From: Methylococcaceae bacterium
GTDB taxonomy: Bacteria > Pseudomonadota > Gammaproteobacteria > Methylococcales > Methylomonadaceae
Length of the DNA: 8,674 bases
Assembly: GCA_013138855.1 (NCBI GenBank)
Contig: WTBX01000345.1
Coordinates: 1 to 8,674, forward strand
Reading direction: 5' to 3'
Below the pieces are notes generated by a model, which saw only the letters and a list, made by a program, of their open reading frames with translations, had not been told where the DNA came from and did no database searches. The translations under genes were made by a program, and so were the position numbers. Shown in pieces: positions 1 to 5,717 of the stretch. How positions within the stretch are numbered: position 1 is the stretch's first letter; each line of letters starts with the position of its first letter.

Positions 1-959
1 TGTACTAAGGTGTGAATGGGGTAATCTACGCAAATTCCGACTAGCGTTGTTCCGATAGCCATAGTCATGCCATGAACAAAGCCAAACAATAAATTGGTGA
101 CTAACACGGCACAGCAAACCACCGTAATTAATAAACACCCCACCCAAAACAGCACTCGAAACGATTTGAATAATAGGAAAAATAACAAGCTTAGGGCGAT
201 AGAAGAAATGACACTGATAAAGGTAATATCGCCTTCCATACGTTGCCTCGTTTCTACGGCAAACATAGGCACGCCTGTCATTTCTAATTCAACCGTACTA
301 TTAAATGCTTGGGACTGTGCTTTGAAGACCGTTATAAGCTGCTGCTGAATGGCAAGCTGTCCTTCAAAATCCATGCCTGACATTTTCGTTTCTAAAATCA
401 AGTTTTGATAAGTTTTAGCATGTTTTAAACTTGATTGTAGTTGTAAGGACATCGCTTTAAAGCCTGTCAGCGATAATAATAAAGGATCGTATTTAACAAT
501 TTTTTTAATTAAGTCGCCTTGTGGAGATAATAATCCATCTTTTAAGGCTTTGGCGCGAGTTTGTAAGTTTTCAGGAGTGAAAATTTGCGGCAAATCTACT
601 TCGGGGTTGCGGCTATAAAGTTGTGAACCATGTTTTCTATATAAAGAGCTAATCGCATTAATAGCCCCTCTGGTTTCGCCTGCTAACCACACATCATTAA
701 CCCCCTCTATTTTTTTGAAATCATTGATGAGTGTATTAATAAAAGCGGATTTAGCTGCGTGTTGAGATGAACCAATGGATAAAATATAACGTCTTGATAA
801 AGTACCTGATTGAATTTCACTCGCCAGTAGAATTTCTTCGGCATTATCGCCTGCAATAAAAAATGCGGAAATATCGGTTTTAAAGGTGGTGGTGAAAATA
901 GTTAATGCAATTAAAAACGGCAATAAAAAAAAGCAATGATAAAGCTTTAATTTTGGCAT
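1..959 (-). CDS. RND/MMPL-family exporter, N-terminal part (runs off the window)
   Basis: This frame is open from the ATG at 959-957 to the window edge (319 codons), so only the N-terminal part is visible. Residues about 8-22 are one hydrophobic segment (HCFFLLPFLIALTIF). A soluble, presumably periplasmic, domain of about 210 residues follows (about 23-235). Near residue 240 the chain re-enters the membrane with closely packed helices, ending in GMTMAIGTTLVG followed by VDYPIH (D312, H316). That is the helix motif of the MMPL/predicted-exporter branch of the RND superfamily, in which an Asp in this region takes part in proton coupling. Members are usually about 750-800 residues, so more than half is missing. 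The start codon shares one base with the stop of the upstream LolA-like gene (TAATG), which implies translational coupling. By family knowledge, such exporters beside LolA-like proteins move lipids or polyene-type glycolipids out of the inner membrane. The actual substrate here is unknown. Confidence 0.85.
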   Translation of the reverse strand, partial: MPKLKLYHCFFLLPFLIALTIFTTTFKTDISAFFIAGDNAEEILLASEIQSGTLSRRYILSIGSSQHAAKSAFINTLINDFKKIEGVNDVWLAGETRGAINAISSLYRKHGSQLYSRNPEVDLPQIFTPENLQTRAKALKDGLLSPQGDLIKKIVKYDPLLLSLTGFKAMSLQLQSSLKHAKTYQNLILETKMSGMDFEGQLAIQQQLITVFKAQSQAFNSTVELEMTGVPMFAVETRQRMEGDITFISVISSIALSLLFFLLFKSFRVLFWVGCLLITVVCCAVLVTNLLFGFVHGMTMAIGTTLVGICVDYPIHTLV

Positions 960-1603
960 TAAGGCTGACCTGTTAGAATTTTCAACTTGCTATTCATTAG
1001 CTCTTGGGCAGTTTTTCCTGTGCATTCAGGTTTTAAACTCAACTCAGTAGAGTCACCATCGGCTTCAATAATGACTAAATTATTTGCGGGCTTTTCAGCC
1101 AAGCCTTGCATAATCACTTTAAGCGGTTGCTCCTCTTCTTCCTCGTCATAATCTTTAGCCGTTAAAGTAATCGTCCATTGCTTATCATCAGTATTAAATT
1201 CAATATGATAAACAGATTCCAATGCTGCCAAATCACCATTCATCAAACCGTTAAACGCAGTGATATGTAGATTCATTGGCATAGAATCATTCATTTGCAT
1301 TTGATAACGCTGTTTATCATCGACTTTGTAATAATAAAGCTGCTTGCCTACTGCTCCCATGATTTCTGCGTCAGGCGTTAACTGTTCTTTAAGCATGGTT
1401 TCAGGCGGAGAAACATAGAAATAACCGCTGGCATTCAGGTCATCTGCTAACAAACCCATTGAACGCTTTTCCTGATAAGCAATAGCGATAGCAGTCTCAG
1501 GCTTCATTCTAGCAAGTACTGTTTCTAAGCTGTCTTTGGCGTAACTTAAAGTGGGGGTGATGAAGAGCAAGGAGAATAATAGAGTGCGATTCAGTTGAAT
1601 CAT
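959..1603 (-). CDS. LolA-like periplasmic carrier protein
   Basis: A 214-residue protein with a clear Sec signal peptide: K/R-poor n-region, hydrophobic LLFSLLFITPTL, and a likely cleavage after SYA at residue 22. The mature N-terminus (LETVLARMKPETAIAIAYQEKRSM, split here as LETVLARMKPET then AIAIAYQEKRSM) and the following GYFYVSPPETMLKEQL match the pattern of LolA-related proteins: a short helix, then an antiparallel beta-sheet that wraps a lipid. It is the LolA-like type found beside MMPL exporters, not canonical LolA, which normally sits with ftsK or rarA. An acidic run (DYDEEEEEQ, residues 151-159) lies in a predicted loop. The expected role is periplasmic transfer of a lipid or lipid-linked product handed over by the exporter encoded directly downstream. 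No good Shine-Dalgarno sequence is visible before the ATG; the start was kept because it gives an intact signal peptide. The family call is by pattern recognition. Confidence 0.8.
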   Translation of the reverse strand: MIQLNRTLLFSLLFITPTLSYAKDSLETVLARMKPETAIAIAYQEKRSMGLLADDLNASGYFYVSPPETMLKEQLTPDAEIMGAVGKQLYYYKVDDKQRYQMQMNDSMPMNLHITAFNGLMNGDLAALESVYHIEFNTDDKQWTITLTAKDYDEEEEEQPLKVIMQGLAEKPANNLVIIEADGDSTELSLKPECTGKTAQELMNSKLKILTGQP

Positions 1604-1656
1604 TGGTATGAACTTGAAGATTTAATTATTAAGAGGGAAGGGGGATGAAAAACTTG

Positions 1657-1850
1657 CGATCTGTACGATTAACTTAGCTCAGTTAAAAAATAAAACCGAG
1701 AATCTCATAAGACTGGCGGCTACCTGAAAGACGTAGTCTTTTGGGTAGCTGCCAGTCCCCACTAAATACATTATATCAGCGTGGGGACTGGCAGCAAACT
1801 AAAGGGCTTTGCCCTTCAGCTTGCCGCCAGTCTTTTAATCGTACAGGTCG
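1657..1850. mobile_element. 194-bp palindromic element with inverted termini (copy 1), MITE-like
   Basis: The left terminus CGATCTGTACGATTA (1657-1671) and right terminus TAATCGTACAGGTCG (1836-1850) are inverted copies with one mismatch over 15 bp. On the right, similarity to the second element's left end extends outward to 1857, giving 22 bp with one mismatch. The interior carries no plausible gene and is almost entirely palindromic (see the nested hairpins). The same termini bound a second element at 8473-8666 that is also exactly 194 bp but has an unrelated interior. A non-autonomous miniature element or a mobile repeat cassette is the simplest reading. No target-site duplication could be identified, so transposition is inferred rather than shown. 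It separates the transglycosylase gene from the LolA-like gene and may affect transcription between them. Confidence 0.6.
1709..1834. repeat. Nested inverted repeats inside the 194-bp element
   Basis: A GACTGGCRGC module occurs four times in alternating orientation: 1711, 1748-1757, 1786 and 1823-1832. Visible pairings are: 1711-1724 with 1744-1757, continued by AAAGAC/GTCTTT around a GTA loop; a perfect 15-bp pair GCTGCCAGTCCCCAC (1748-1762) with 1781-1795; AAGGGC/GCCCTT (1802-1807 and 1811-1816) around TTT; and a perfect 12-bp outer pair AAGACTGGCGGC (1709-1720) with 1823-1834. These pairings are mutually exclusive in part, so the RNA or single-stranded DNA could switch between two side-by-side hairpins and one large branched stem. 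Confidence 0.85.
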
Positions 1851-1870
1851 AAAACTTGTCTTTCATTTAT

Positions 1871-1926
1871 TCATGAGAAAATCAGACAGGTTCTCTCATG
1901 ATTTTAAAGTTTTATAGAAACCTGTC
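1871..1926. repeat. Two interlocked short inverted repeats
   Basis: TCATGAGA (1871-1878) pairs with TCTCATGA (1894-1901), and GACAGGTT (1885-1892) pairs with AACCTGTC (1919-1926). The arms interlock, so the two stems would compete or form a pseudoknot-like fold. They lie in the spacer downstream of the transglycosylase gene. A regulatory or terminator role is possible but no adjacent T-run supports it. Confidence 0.4.
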
Positions 1927-1956
1927 GGGTTTATTGCTCAGAAATTTAAAATAGAT

Positions 1957-1982
1957 GGAGTACAAAACATGTTTTGTATTCC
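1957..1982 (-). terminator. Possible terminator hairpin after the transglycosylase gene
   Basis: A perfect 18-bp palindrome TACAAAACATGTTTTGTA (1961-1978) is extended by GGAG/TTCC flanks (one G-U pair) to a stem of up to 13 bp. It starts four bases after the stop codon of the minus-strand transglycosylase gene. The following minus-strand sequence is only moderately T-rich (ATCTATTTT), so intrinsic termination is uncertain. The palindrome could instead be a binding site. Confidence 0.35.
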
Positions 1983-1985
1983 GCT

Positions 1986-2747
1986 TTATTTCTGCACAAC
2001 TTGAGCCAAATTCCAAAGATTTGGTAAATATTCTAATGCTGCCCTTAAAGATTTATCGTTAGGAAGTTTTTTATGGGTGTTGTACAAAACCTGATAAAAA
2101 TTTGAGAAGTTTAATGGAATCTTTTCTGTTTGCATAAATCCTAACATTCTTTTCACATTTCCCGCGCCCCAATTATAAGAAACGATAGAAAAAAAACAGG
2201 CATCACTGTTTGAAAATTTTGCGACTTTAGTAAAAAAGAAATAATAGCGACGTAAATGAATCACAGCGGCTTCTGTACTTAATAATGGATCTGTGCGAAT
2301 TTTATTGATTGTTGCGGATTTAATTTTTTTCGGGGTTGTTGGTAATGTTTTGATTTCATTAACAATTGTTGGGACTAATTGCCAATAACCATAATCACTA
2401 TTAGGTGTGCCATTTTTTGCCTGCCATAAAGACTCAAAAGAAGGAATTAAAAAAATAATATCAGGAATCCCTTTGCTATCAGCATTTTTTAATGTCGGAT
2501 AAGCGCGTTTAAAAGCTGTTTGATAGCGATTTTTTTTGCCTTTCGAAGACCAAAAAATATCATGCTTATTTTTTTTGGTAATTTCCTCAAAAAGTCTTTT
2601 CCCTTCACCATATAAAGAGGCCTTTATAAGAGTTTGAAAGGTTTTATGCTTTTGCGTTGAAAAATCCTTTAAAGAAGTAGATGAAGGTAAGGTGGCAGCA
2701 GTTAACGGCGCACTGAATAATAAAATTAACAAGAATAAGCGCGTCAT
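1986..2747 (-). CDS. Secreted lytic transglycosylase, SLT/MltD-like
   Basis: A 253-residue protein with an N-terminal signal peptide (MTRLFLLILLFSAPLTAA, cleavage probably near residue 17-18). The C-terminal half carries the lysozyme-like SLT fold motifs in order: IPDIIFLIPSFESLW with the presumed catalytic Glu at E105, YGYWQLVP (119-126) in the place of the family's GLWQF/MP motif, EAAVIHLRRYY (about 159-169), and SYNWGAGNV (190-198) in place of AYNxGxGxV. This order and spacing fit the MltD-type family, which cleaves peptidoglycan between MurNAc and GlcNAc to give anhydro-muropeptides in the periplasm. It lacks the C-terminal LysM repeats of MltD and is much shorter. The mature N-terminus shows no lipobox Cys, so it is probably soluble. 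ATG at 2747 was preferred to an in-frame TTG at 2759 because GGGGA lies five bases before it. It appears to be transcribed alone; 127 bp separate it from the hipA-like remnant upstream. Confidence 0.8.
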   Translation of the reverse strand: MTRLFLLILLFSAPLTAATLPSSTSLKDFSTQKHKTFQTLIKASLYGEGKRLFEEITKKNKHDIFWSSKGKKNRYQTAFKRAYPTLKNADSKGIPDIIFLIPSFESLWQAKNGTPNSDYGYWQLVPTIVNEIKTLPTTPKKIKSATINKIRTDPLLSTEAAVIHLRRYYFFFTKVAKFSNSDACFFSIVSYNWGAGNVKRMLGFMQTEKIPLNFSNFYQVLYNTHKKLPNDKSLRAALEYLPNLWNLAQVVQK

Positions 2748-2782
2748 AATATTCCCCAATATTGTTATAAAATAATTTAATA

Positions 2783-2810
2783 AGTATAGCAGGGCAAAAT
2801 GAGTTTGCAG
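2783..2810 (-). promoter_or_regulatory. Candidate sigma-70 promoter for the transglycosylase gene
   Basis: On the minus strand an extended -10 element TGCTATACT (2791-2783) is preceded, after 16 bp, by a weak -35 CTGCAA (2810-2805). Transcription would begin about 30 bp before the ATG at 2747. This is a match by eye only. Confidence 0.4.
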
Positions 2811-2874
2811 GTTTAACTTAAACTTTCGAAATCAAAGCGATTATGTGACTGAGCAAAGCTGTTAATATTTTAAT

Positions 2875-3294
2875 TTAAAGAGCTAAAAGCTCTTTTACTC
2901 TTATTTGTATAAACGTTTCTATCGCTTTTAAACGCTTTGTAGATAAATTGTGTTTGCTATGCTTGGTAAATTTAAAATTTATTAATTTTTGCAGCTTTTT
3001 CTTTTGTTCTTTACCAATTATTTCTTTAGCAAATATTAAAAAAGCTTGGGATGTGACCATTAATCGGGTCTGCGCATAAGTATTTATATCTTGTAAATCA
3101 TCTTCCATTGCATAGTTAAACAATGACAATCCATTATCAAATACAGGGGCAGTATCAATAATGGTGTTTTTACGATTATCTATTAGCAAGCCAAAATTAC
3201 CAAAATGTCTGTCTTCATTGCAAATAACTGCATCAAAAATTAGCATATCCACAAGTGATTGATAATAGGATTCACCTAACCCATCTTTCGATTT
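2875..3294 (-). pseudogene. HipA-like kinase, C-terminal remnant (5' part lost)
   Basis: The frame carries the C-terminal lobe of a HipA-type Ser/Thr kinase: FDAVICNEDRHFGNFGLL with the catalytic Asp and the metal-binding Asn (D14 and N19 counting from the GTG at 3252), then APVFDNGLSLF with the second metal-binding Asp (D39). A helical tail ends at residue 125. The frame is open upstream of the GTG to a stop at 3297-3295 and reads KSKDGLGESYYQSLVDML, so the GTG is inside the family's conserved region and not a real start. HipA-type kinases need an N-terminal lobe for ATP binding, and none is found between the remnant and the insertion sequence or on its other side. The break coincides with the left 23-bp inverted repeat of the IS region. 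Known HipA toxins phosphorylate glutamyl-tRNA synthetase; this fragment should be inactive. A partner hipB gene is not visible. Confidence 0.75.
2877..2895. terminator. Hairpin at the 3' end of the hipA-like remnant
   Basis: AAAGAGCT (2877-2884) and AGCTCTTT (2888-2895) form a perfect 8-bp stem with an AAA loop. It overlaps the last codons and stop of the hipA-like remnant. The minus-strand continuation is A/T-rich but has no strong T-run, so it is only a weak intrinsic terminator candidate. Confidence 0.3.
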
Positions 3295-3296
3295 TT
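3274..3296 (+). repeat. Left arm of a perfect 23-bp inverted repeat around the IS
   Basis: The arm begins ACCTAACCCATCTTTCGA and ends in a T-run. It is exactly inverted at 5347-5369, with a mismatch immediately inside and outside. Read on the minus strand it encodes KSKDGLG in the hipA-like frame. It could be the terminus of an outer element into which the IS landed, or a rearranged duplicate of hipA-like coding DNA. Confidence 0.75.
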
Positions 3297-3385
3297 AATT
3301 AACAAAACCTTGCTAAGGCATTGATTCTTAATCAGGAAATAAAATAAATCCCAATAAAAACAATAAGATATATTTTTTCTTTGTG
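3297..3385. other. AT-rich spacer between the inverted-repeat arm and the direct repeat
   Basis: Eighty-nine bases, strongly A/T-rich, with a minor CCTT/AAGG stem near 3310-3320. No coding frame or convincing promoter was seen. It belongs either to the IS left end or to an older element surrounding the IS. Confidence 0.4.
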
Positions 3386-3401
3386 ATGTAGTGCCATAAA
3401 A
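3386..3401 (+). repeat. 16-bp direct repeat, left copy
   Basis: ATGTAGTGCCATAAAA, identical to and in the same orientation as 5283-5298 on the other side of the transposase gene. It is a candidate target-site duplication. Confidence 0.7.
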
Positions 3402-3448
3402 TTTACACAGACCTTGCTTTTTACTGGTTTTTAAGTCATCCTGTCTAC

Positions 3449-5251
3449 ATGTTTATTCGATGCACTACTATCAAAAGCAAACAACTTGGCGAGCCTTATA
3501 AAACCTATCGGCTGGTCGAGTCTGAGCGCGTTAATGGCAAGGTAAAACAGCGTACGCTGCTCAATCTTGGCCGTCACTTTGCTGTGTCTAAAGATCAATG
3601 GGCGATTTTATCAGCACGTATTTCTGAACTTTTAACCGCTCAACATTCATTGGTTTCTGTTGAACTACCTGCTCCACTGGAAATGATGGCGCAGCGTTAT
3701 GTGGCTCAGATACTTGAGTCACGCAGTAGCTTTGTGGCTGATAAAGGGGCGTTTGAGTCGGTTTCGCTTGATACGCTTGAGCTAGTGCGCCCACGCCGTG
3801 TCGGTATTGAGTATTTGGCTTTGCACGCTTTAAAACAGTTAAAATTGGATGATAAGTTGAAAGAACTGGGTTTTAATCGCCATCAGCTAGCGTCTGCTTT
3901 GGGCAACATTATTGGGCGTATGGCCTTGCCTGCCAGCGAACGCGCTACTTATGACTGGCTGCAAAATCGTAGTGGTTTAGGGGAGCTTATTGACTATGAT
4001 TTTGAAGGCATGGGACGAGATAGGCTTTATCAGGCATCCGATTTGTTATGGAAGCATCAACAAGCTCTTGAAGCGCATTTATATCAACAGGAGACAGCAC
4101 TCTTTGATTTTAATGAAAGCATTACTTTGTATGATCTAACCAACACTTTTTTCGAGGGCGATGCTAGCCTTAATCCGCAGGCTCAGCGCGGTCGCTCTAA
4201 AGAAAAACGCAAAGACTGTCCGCTGGTAACACTAGGGCTAGTTCTGGATAGTGGCGGTTTTCCACGCAAAAGCCAGATGTTTGCGGGCAATGCTTCTGAA
4301 CCTGAGACCTTGCAAACCATGTTGCAAGATTTGGGCGGACGCGAGGGGTCAATAGTGATAATGGATGCAGGGATTGCCAGCGAAGATAACATTGACTGGT
4401 TGCGTGAACAAGGCTATCGCTATCTGGTGGTTTCACGTAAACGAAACCGAGAGTTTGATGCCAGCAAAGCTACGATTGTCAAAGATATTGAGGGACAAAC
4501 CGTTAAGGCTCAACGCGTTGTCAACAAAGACACAGGAGAGATTGAATTATACTGCCATTCACAACGGCGCGAGAAAAAAGAACAAGCCATGCAAGACCGT
4601 TTTTCCGAACGCTTTGAAGCCGCGCTGCAAAGCCTTGCCAATGGATTGGGCAAAAAAGGCTGCACTAAAAATTACGACAAAATACTGGAGCGCATTGGTC
4701 GTCTGAAAGAGAAATATGCCCGCGCTGCACAGCATTATGAAATTACCGTAACCCCCGATTCAGCGTCGAAAAAAACGCTATCGATTGAATGGACGCGACG
4801 AGAAAAACCTCATACTCAAGCCACGCACCCTGGTGTATATTGCCTGCGCACCAATATTAGCGACTGGGATGAGAAAACTTTATGGAAAACCTACACCATG
4901 CTCACCGATTTAGAAGGAGTCTTTCGCAGCCTAAAAAGTGAGCTGGGGATGCGGCCTGTCTACCATCACAACAAAGATCGAGTTAACGGTCATATTTTCA
5001 TAACCCTGCTTGCGTATCATTTGGTGCAGACCTTGCGATGTCAGCTCAAGGCGCAAGGCATTAGTGATAGTTGGCAAACCCTACGTACAAAAATGGAAAA
5101 CCAGCAAAGGATTACTGTAGTTCTCAAACGCGAAGATGGTAAAACAATTCACCTTCGGCAAACCACTAGAGCAGAGCCATATCAAAAAGAAATTTACGAT
5201 GCATTGGGCATATCATCACAGCGCGAACACACGCGAAAAACACTTGTTTAA
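3449..5251 (+). CDS. IS1634-family (IS4-group) DDE transposase
   Basis: A 600-residue transposase, the usual length for this family. The N-terminus has the characteristic opening MFIR, then YRLVESERVNGKVKQRTLL and NLGRHF (about residues 20-44). The DDE core is visible: D229 in YDLTNTFFEGDA, D306 in IVIMDAGIASEDN, and E489 in the C1 motif YTMLTDLEGVFRSLKSEL. The C1 spacing matches the IS4-group YREK signature Y-(2)-R-(3)-E-(6)-K exactly (Y482, position 485, E489, K496), but the Arg is Leu at 485. The long insertion between the second D and the E (about 310-480) is the beta-strand insertion typical of IS4 transposases. The frame is intact, so the copy may still be active. No Shine-Dalgarno sequence precedes the ATG, a common way of keeping transposase low. 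The gene points away from the hipA-like remnant and toward pepN. Confidence 0.92.
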   Translation: MFIRCTTIKSKQLGEPYKTYRLVESERVNGKVKQRTLLNLGRHFAVSKDQWAILSARISELLTAQHSLVSVELPAPLEMMAQRYVAQILESRSSFVADKGAFESVSLDTLELVRPRRVGIEYLALHALKQLKLDDKLKELGFNRHQLASALGNIIGRMALPASERATYDWLQNRSGLGELIDYDFEGMGRDRLYQASDLLWKHQQALEAHLYQQETALFDFNESITLYDLTNTFFEGDASLNPQAQRGRSKEKRKDCPLVTLGLVLDSGGFPRKSQMFAGNASEPETLQTMLQDLGGREGSIVIMDAGIASEDNIDWLREQGYRYLVVSRKRNREFDASKATIVKDIEGQTVKAQRVVNKDTGEIELYCHSQRREKKEQAMQDRFSERFEAALQSLANGLGKKGCTKNYDKILERIGRLKEKYARAAQHYEITVTPDSASKKTLSIEWTRREKPHTQATHPGVYCLRTNISDWDEKTLWKTYTMLTDLEGVFRSLKSELGMRPVYHHNKDRVNGHIFITLLAYHLVQTLRCQLKAQGISDSWQTLRTKMENQQRITVVLKREDGKTIHLRQTTRAEPYQKEIYDALGISSQREHTRKTLV

Positions 5252-5282
5252 CCTTTTTAGTCAGACTATACAAACATTAAAT

Positions 5283-5298
5283 ATGTAGTGCCATAAAA
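5283..5298 (+). repeat. 16-bp direct repeat, right copy
   Basis: Identical to 3386-3401 in the same orientation, 31 bp after the transposase stop codon. Confidence 0.7.
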
Positions 5299-5343
5299 CA
5301 TCTTTTTAAAACTATAACTATTTGTTTTATAAGAAAAAGATGT
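5298..5343. repeat. Hairpin downstream of the transposase gene
   Basis: ACATCTTTTT (5298-5307) pairs perfectly with AAAAAGATGT (5334-5343). An inner AAAAC/GTTTT pair (5308-5312 and 5324-5328) is separated from the outer stem by a small bulge. It sits between the right direct repeat and the right arm of the 23-bp inverted repeat. It may be part of an element end or a terminator for readthrough from the IS; there is no T-run after it on the plus strand. Confidence 0.5.
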
Positions 5344-5346
5344 CGC

Positions 5347-5369
5347 AAAAATCGAAAGATGGGTTAGGT
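5347..5369 (-). repeat. Right arm of the perfect 23-bp inverted repeat around the IS
   Basis: The exact reverse complement of 3274-3296. Read on the plus strand it gives the same KSKDGLG peptide as the hipA-like frame, then KT and a stop. No further hipA-like coding sequence continues from it. Confidence 0.75.
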
Positions 5370-5397
5370 AAAACGTGAAAATTAATTCAACAGTTTT

Positions 5398-5439
5398 TAT
5401 TTTTACCATGAAGCGCATGAAGAACATGAAGTTTTAAAA
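5398..5439 (+). repeat. 42-bp dispersed repeat, copy 1
   Basis: A 42-bp segment matches 8413-8454 at 41 of 42 positions in the same orientation, one copy on each side of pepN. Its core is three ATGAAG words spaced nine bases apart (ATGAAGCGC, ATGAAGAAC, ATGAAG). Such ATGAAG-type short repeats occur as dispersed families in many proteobacteria; the function is not known. Confidence 0.8.
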
Positions 5440-5504
5440 GAGCTTGAGGTGTATCGTGAAAAATATTGAAATTTTAAAGTCCAATTTTCATGTTTTTCGT
5501 GCGC
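5413..5504. repeat. Imperfect palindrome joining the 42-bp repeat to the next hairpin
   Basis: The ATGAAG block at 5413-5433 is inverted imperfectly at 5484-5504 (about 17 of 21 positions pair), giving a long weak stem with a 50-base loop. This suggests that 5398-5525 is one composite repeat unit. Confidence 0.45.
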
Positions 5505-5520
5505 GACTAAAAGTCGCGGC
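5502..5520. repeat. Diverged copy of the CGCGACT-AAGTCGCG hairpin repeat
   Basis: CGCGACT (5502-5508) and AGTCGCG (5512-5518) form a 7-bp stem, followed by GCTC. This is the same palindrome and flank as the hairpins at 8513-8538 and 8588-8613, so it belongs to the same dispersed family. Confidence 0.65.
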
Positions 5521-5525
5521 TCTGC

Positions 5526-5717
5526 CTGAATATAAAATTAATAGGCTCATTAAAAATGTCCCTCTTTAAGTTGTTAGCTAATAAAGCGGTAAGTTCTTTC
5601 TTAAATAGGTGATAATCAGAATAAAACTTGTATTTTCAGTTTATGACCATGAGAATACAAATCATCAATATAAGAACGAAGCTGTCTTTCAAATTAATTT
5701 AACCTGTTACTATCATT
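5526..5717 (+). promoter_or_regulatory. Leader region of pepN, promoter not resolved
   Basis: An AT-rich stretch of 192 bases without a coding frame. The best -10-like words are TACTAT, seven bases before the pepN ATG and preceded at poor spacing by TTTCAA, and GAATAC near 5651 preceded by TTGTAT. If the first is used, the mRNA would be nearly leaderless. No Shine-Dalgarno sequence is visible before the ATG. Neither assignment is secure. Confidence 0.25.

Larger units (their letters stand above)
3386..5298 (+). mobile_element. IS1634-type insertion sequence, exact ends unresolved
   Basis: The span covers one transposase gene and is bounded by identical 16-bp direct repeats ATGTAGTGCCATAAAA at 3386-3401 and 5283-5298. 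Between the repeats lie 1881 bp, close to the size expected of IS1634 relatives, which are known for long and variable target duplications. However, no convincing terminal inverted repeat could be found just inside the direct repeats. The direct repeats may therefore be internal end sequences rather than a target duplication. The wider alternative is the 23-bp inverted-repeat pair at 3274 and 5369. The body is visibly richer in G and C than the flanking DNA, in keeping with acquisition. Confidence 0.55.

Noticed and set aside
94..348. Plus-strand open frame of 84 codons
   Set aside because: It lies antisense to the MMPL exporter frame, which is continuous through the region and has strong family motifs.
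2748..2759. TTG start for the transglycosylase, four codons upstream
   Set aside because: The GGGGA that overlaps this TTG is ideally placed as ribosome binding site for the ATG at 2747, which also gives a normal signal peptide.
4365..4706. Plus-strand 113-codon frame, and the minus-strand frames at 3588-3794, 4183-4392 and 4197-4436
   Set aside because: All lie inside the transposase gene in other frames, with low-complexity or unrecognisable products.
3402..5282. Terminal inverted repeats of the IS just inside the 16-bp direct repeats
   Set aside because: All shifts permitted by the direct repeat were compared by eye and none gave a convincing inverted match, so exact IS ends are left open.
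5395..5469. Short plus-strand frame through the 42-bp repeat containing HEAHEEHE
   Set aside because: It has no start codon or ribosome binding site. The peptide is a by-product of the nine-base repeat period, and the matching copy at 8413 diverges in sequence straight after the repeat.
5398..5520. Possible CRISPR array from the regular ATGAAG repeats
   Set aside because: The period is nine bases with only three units, there are no spacers of CRISPR size, and no cas genes are present.
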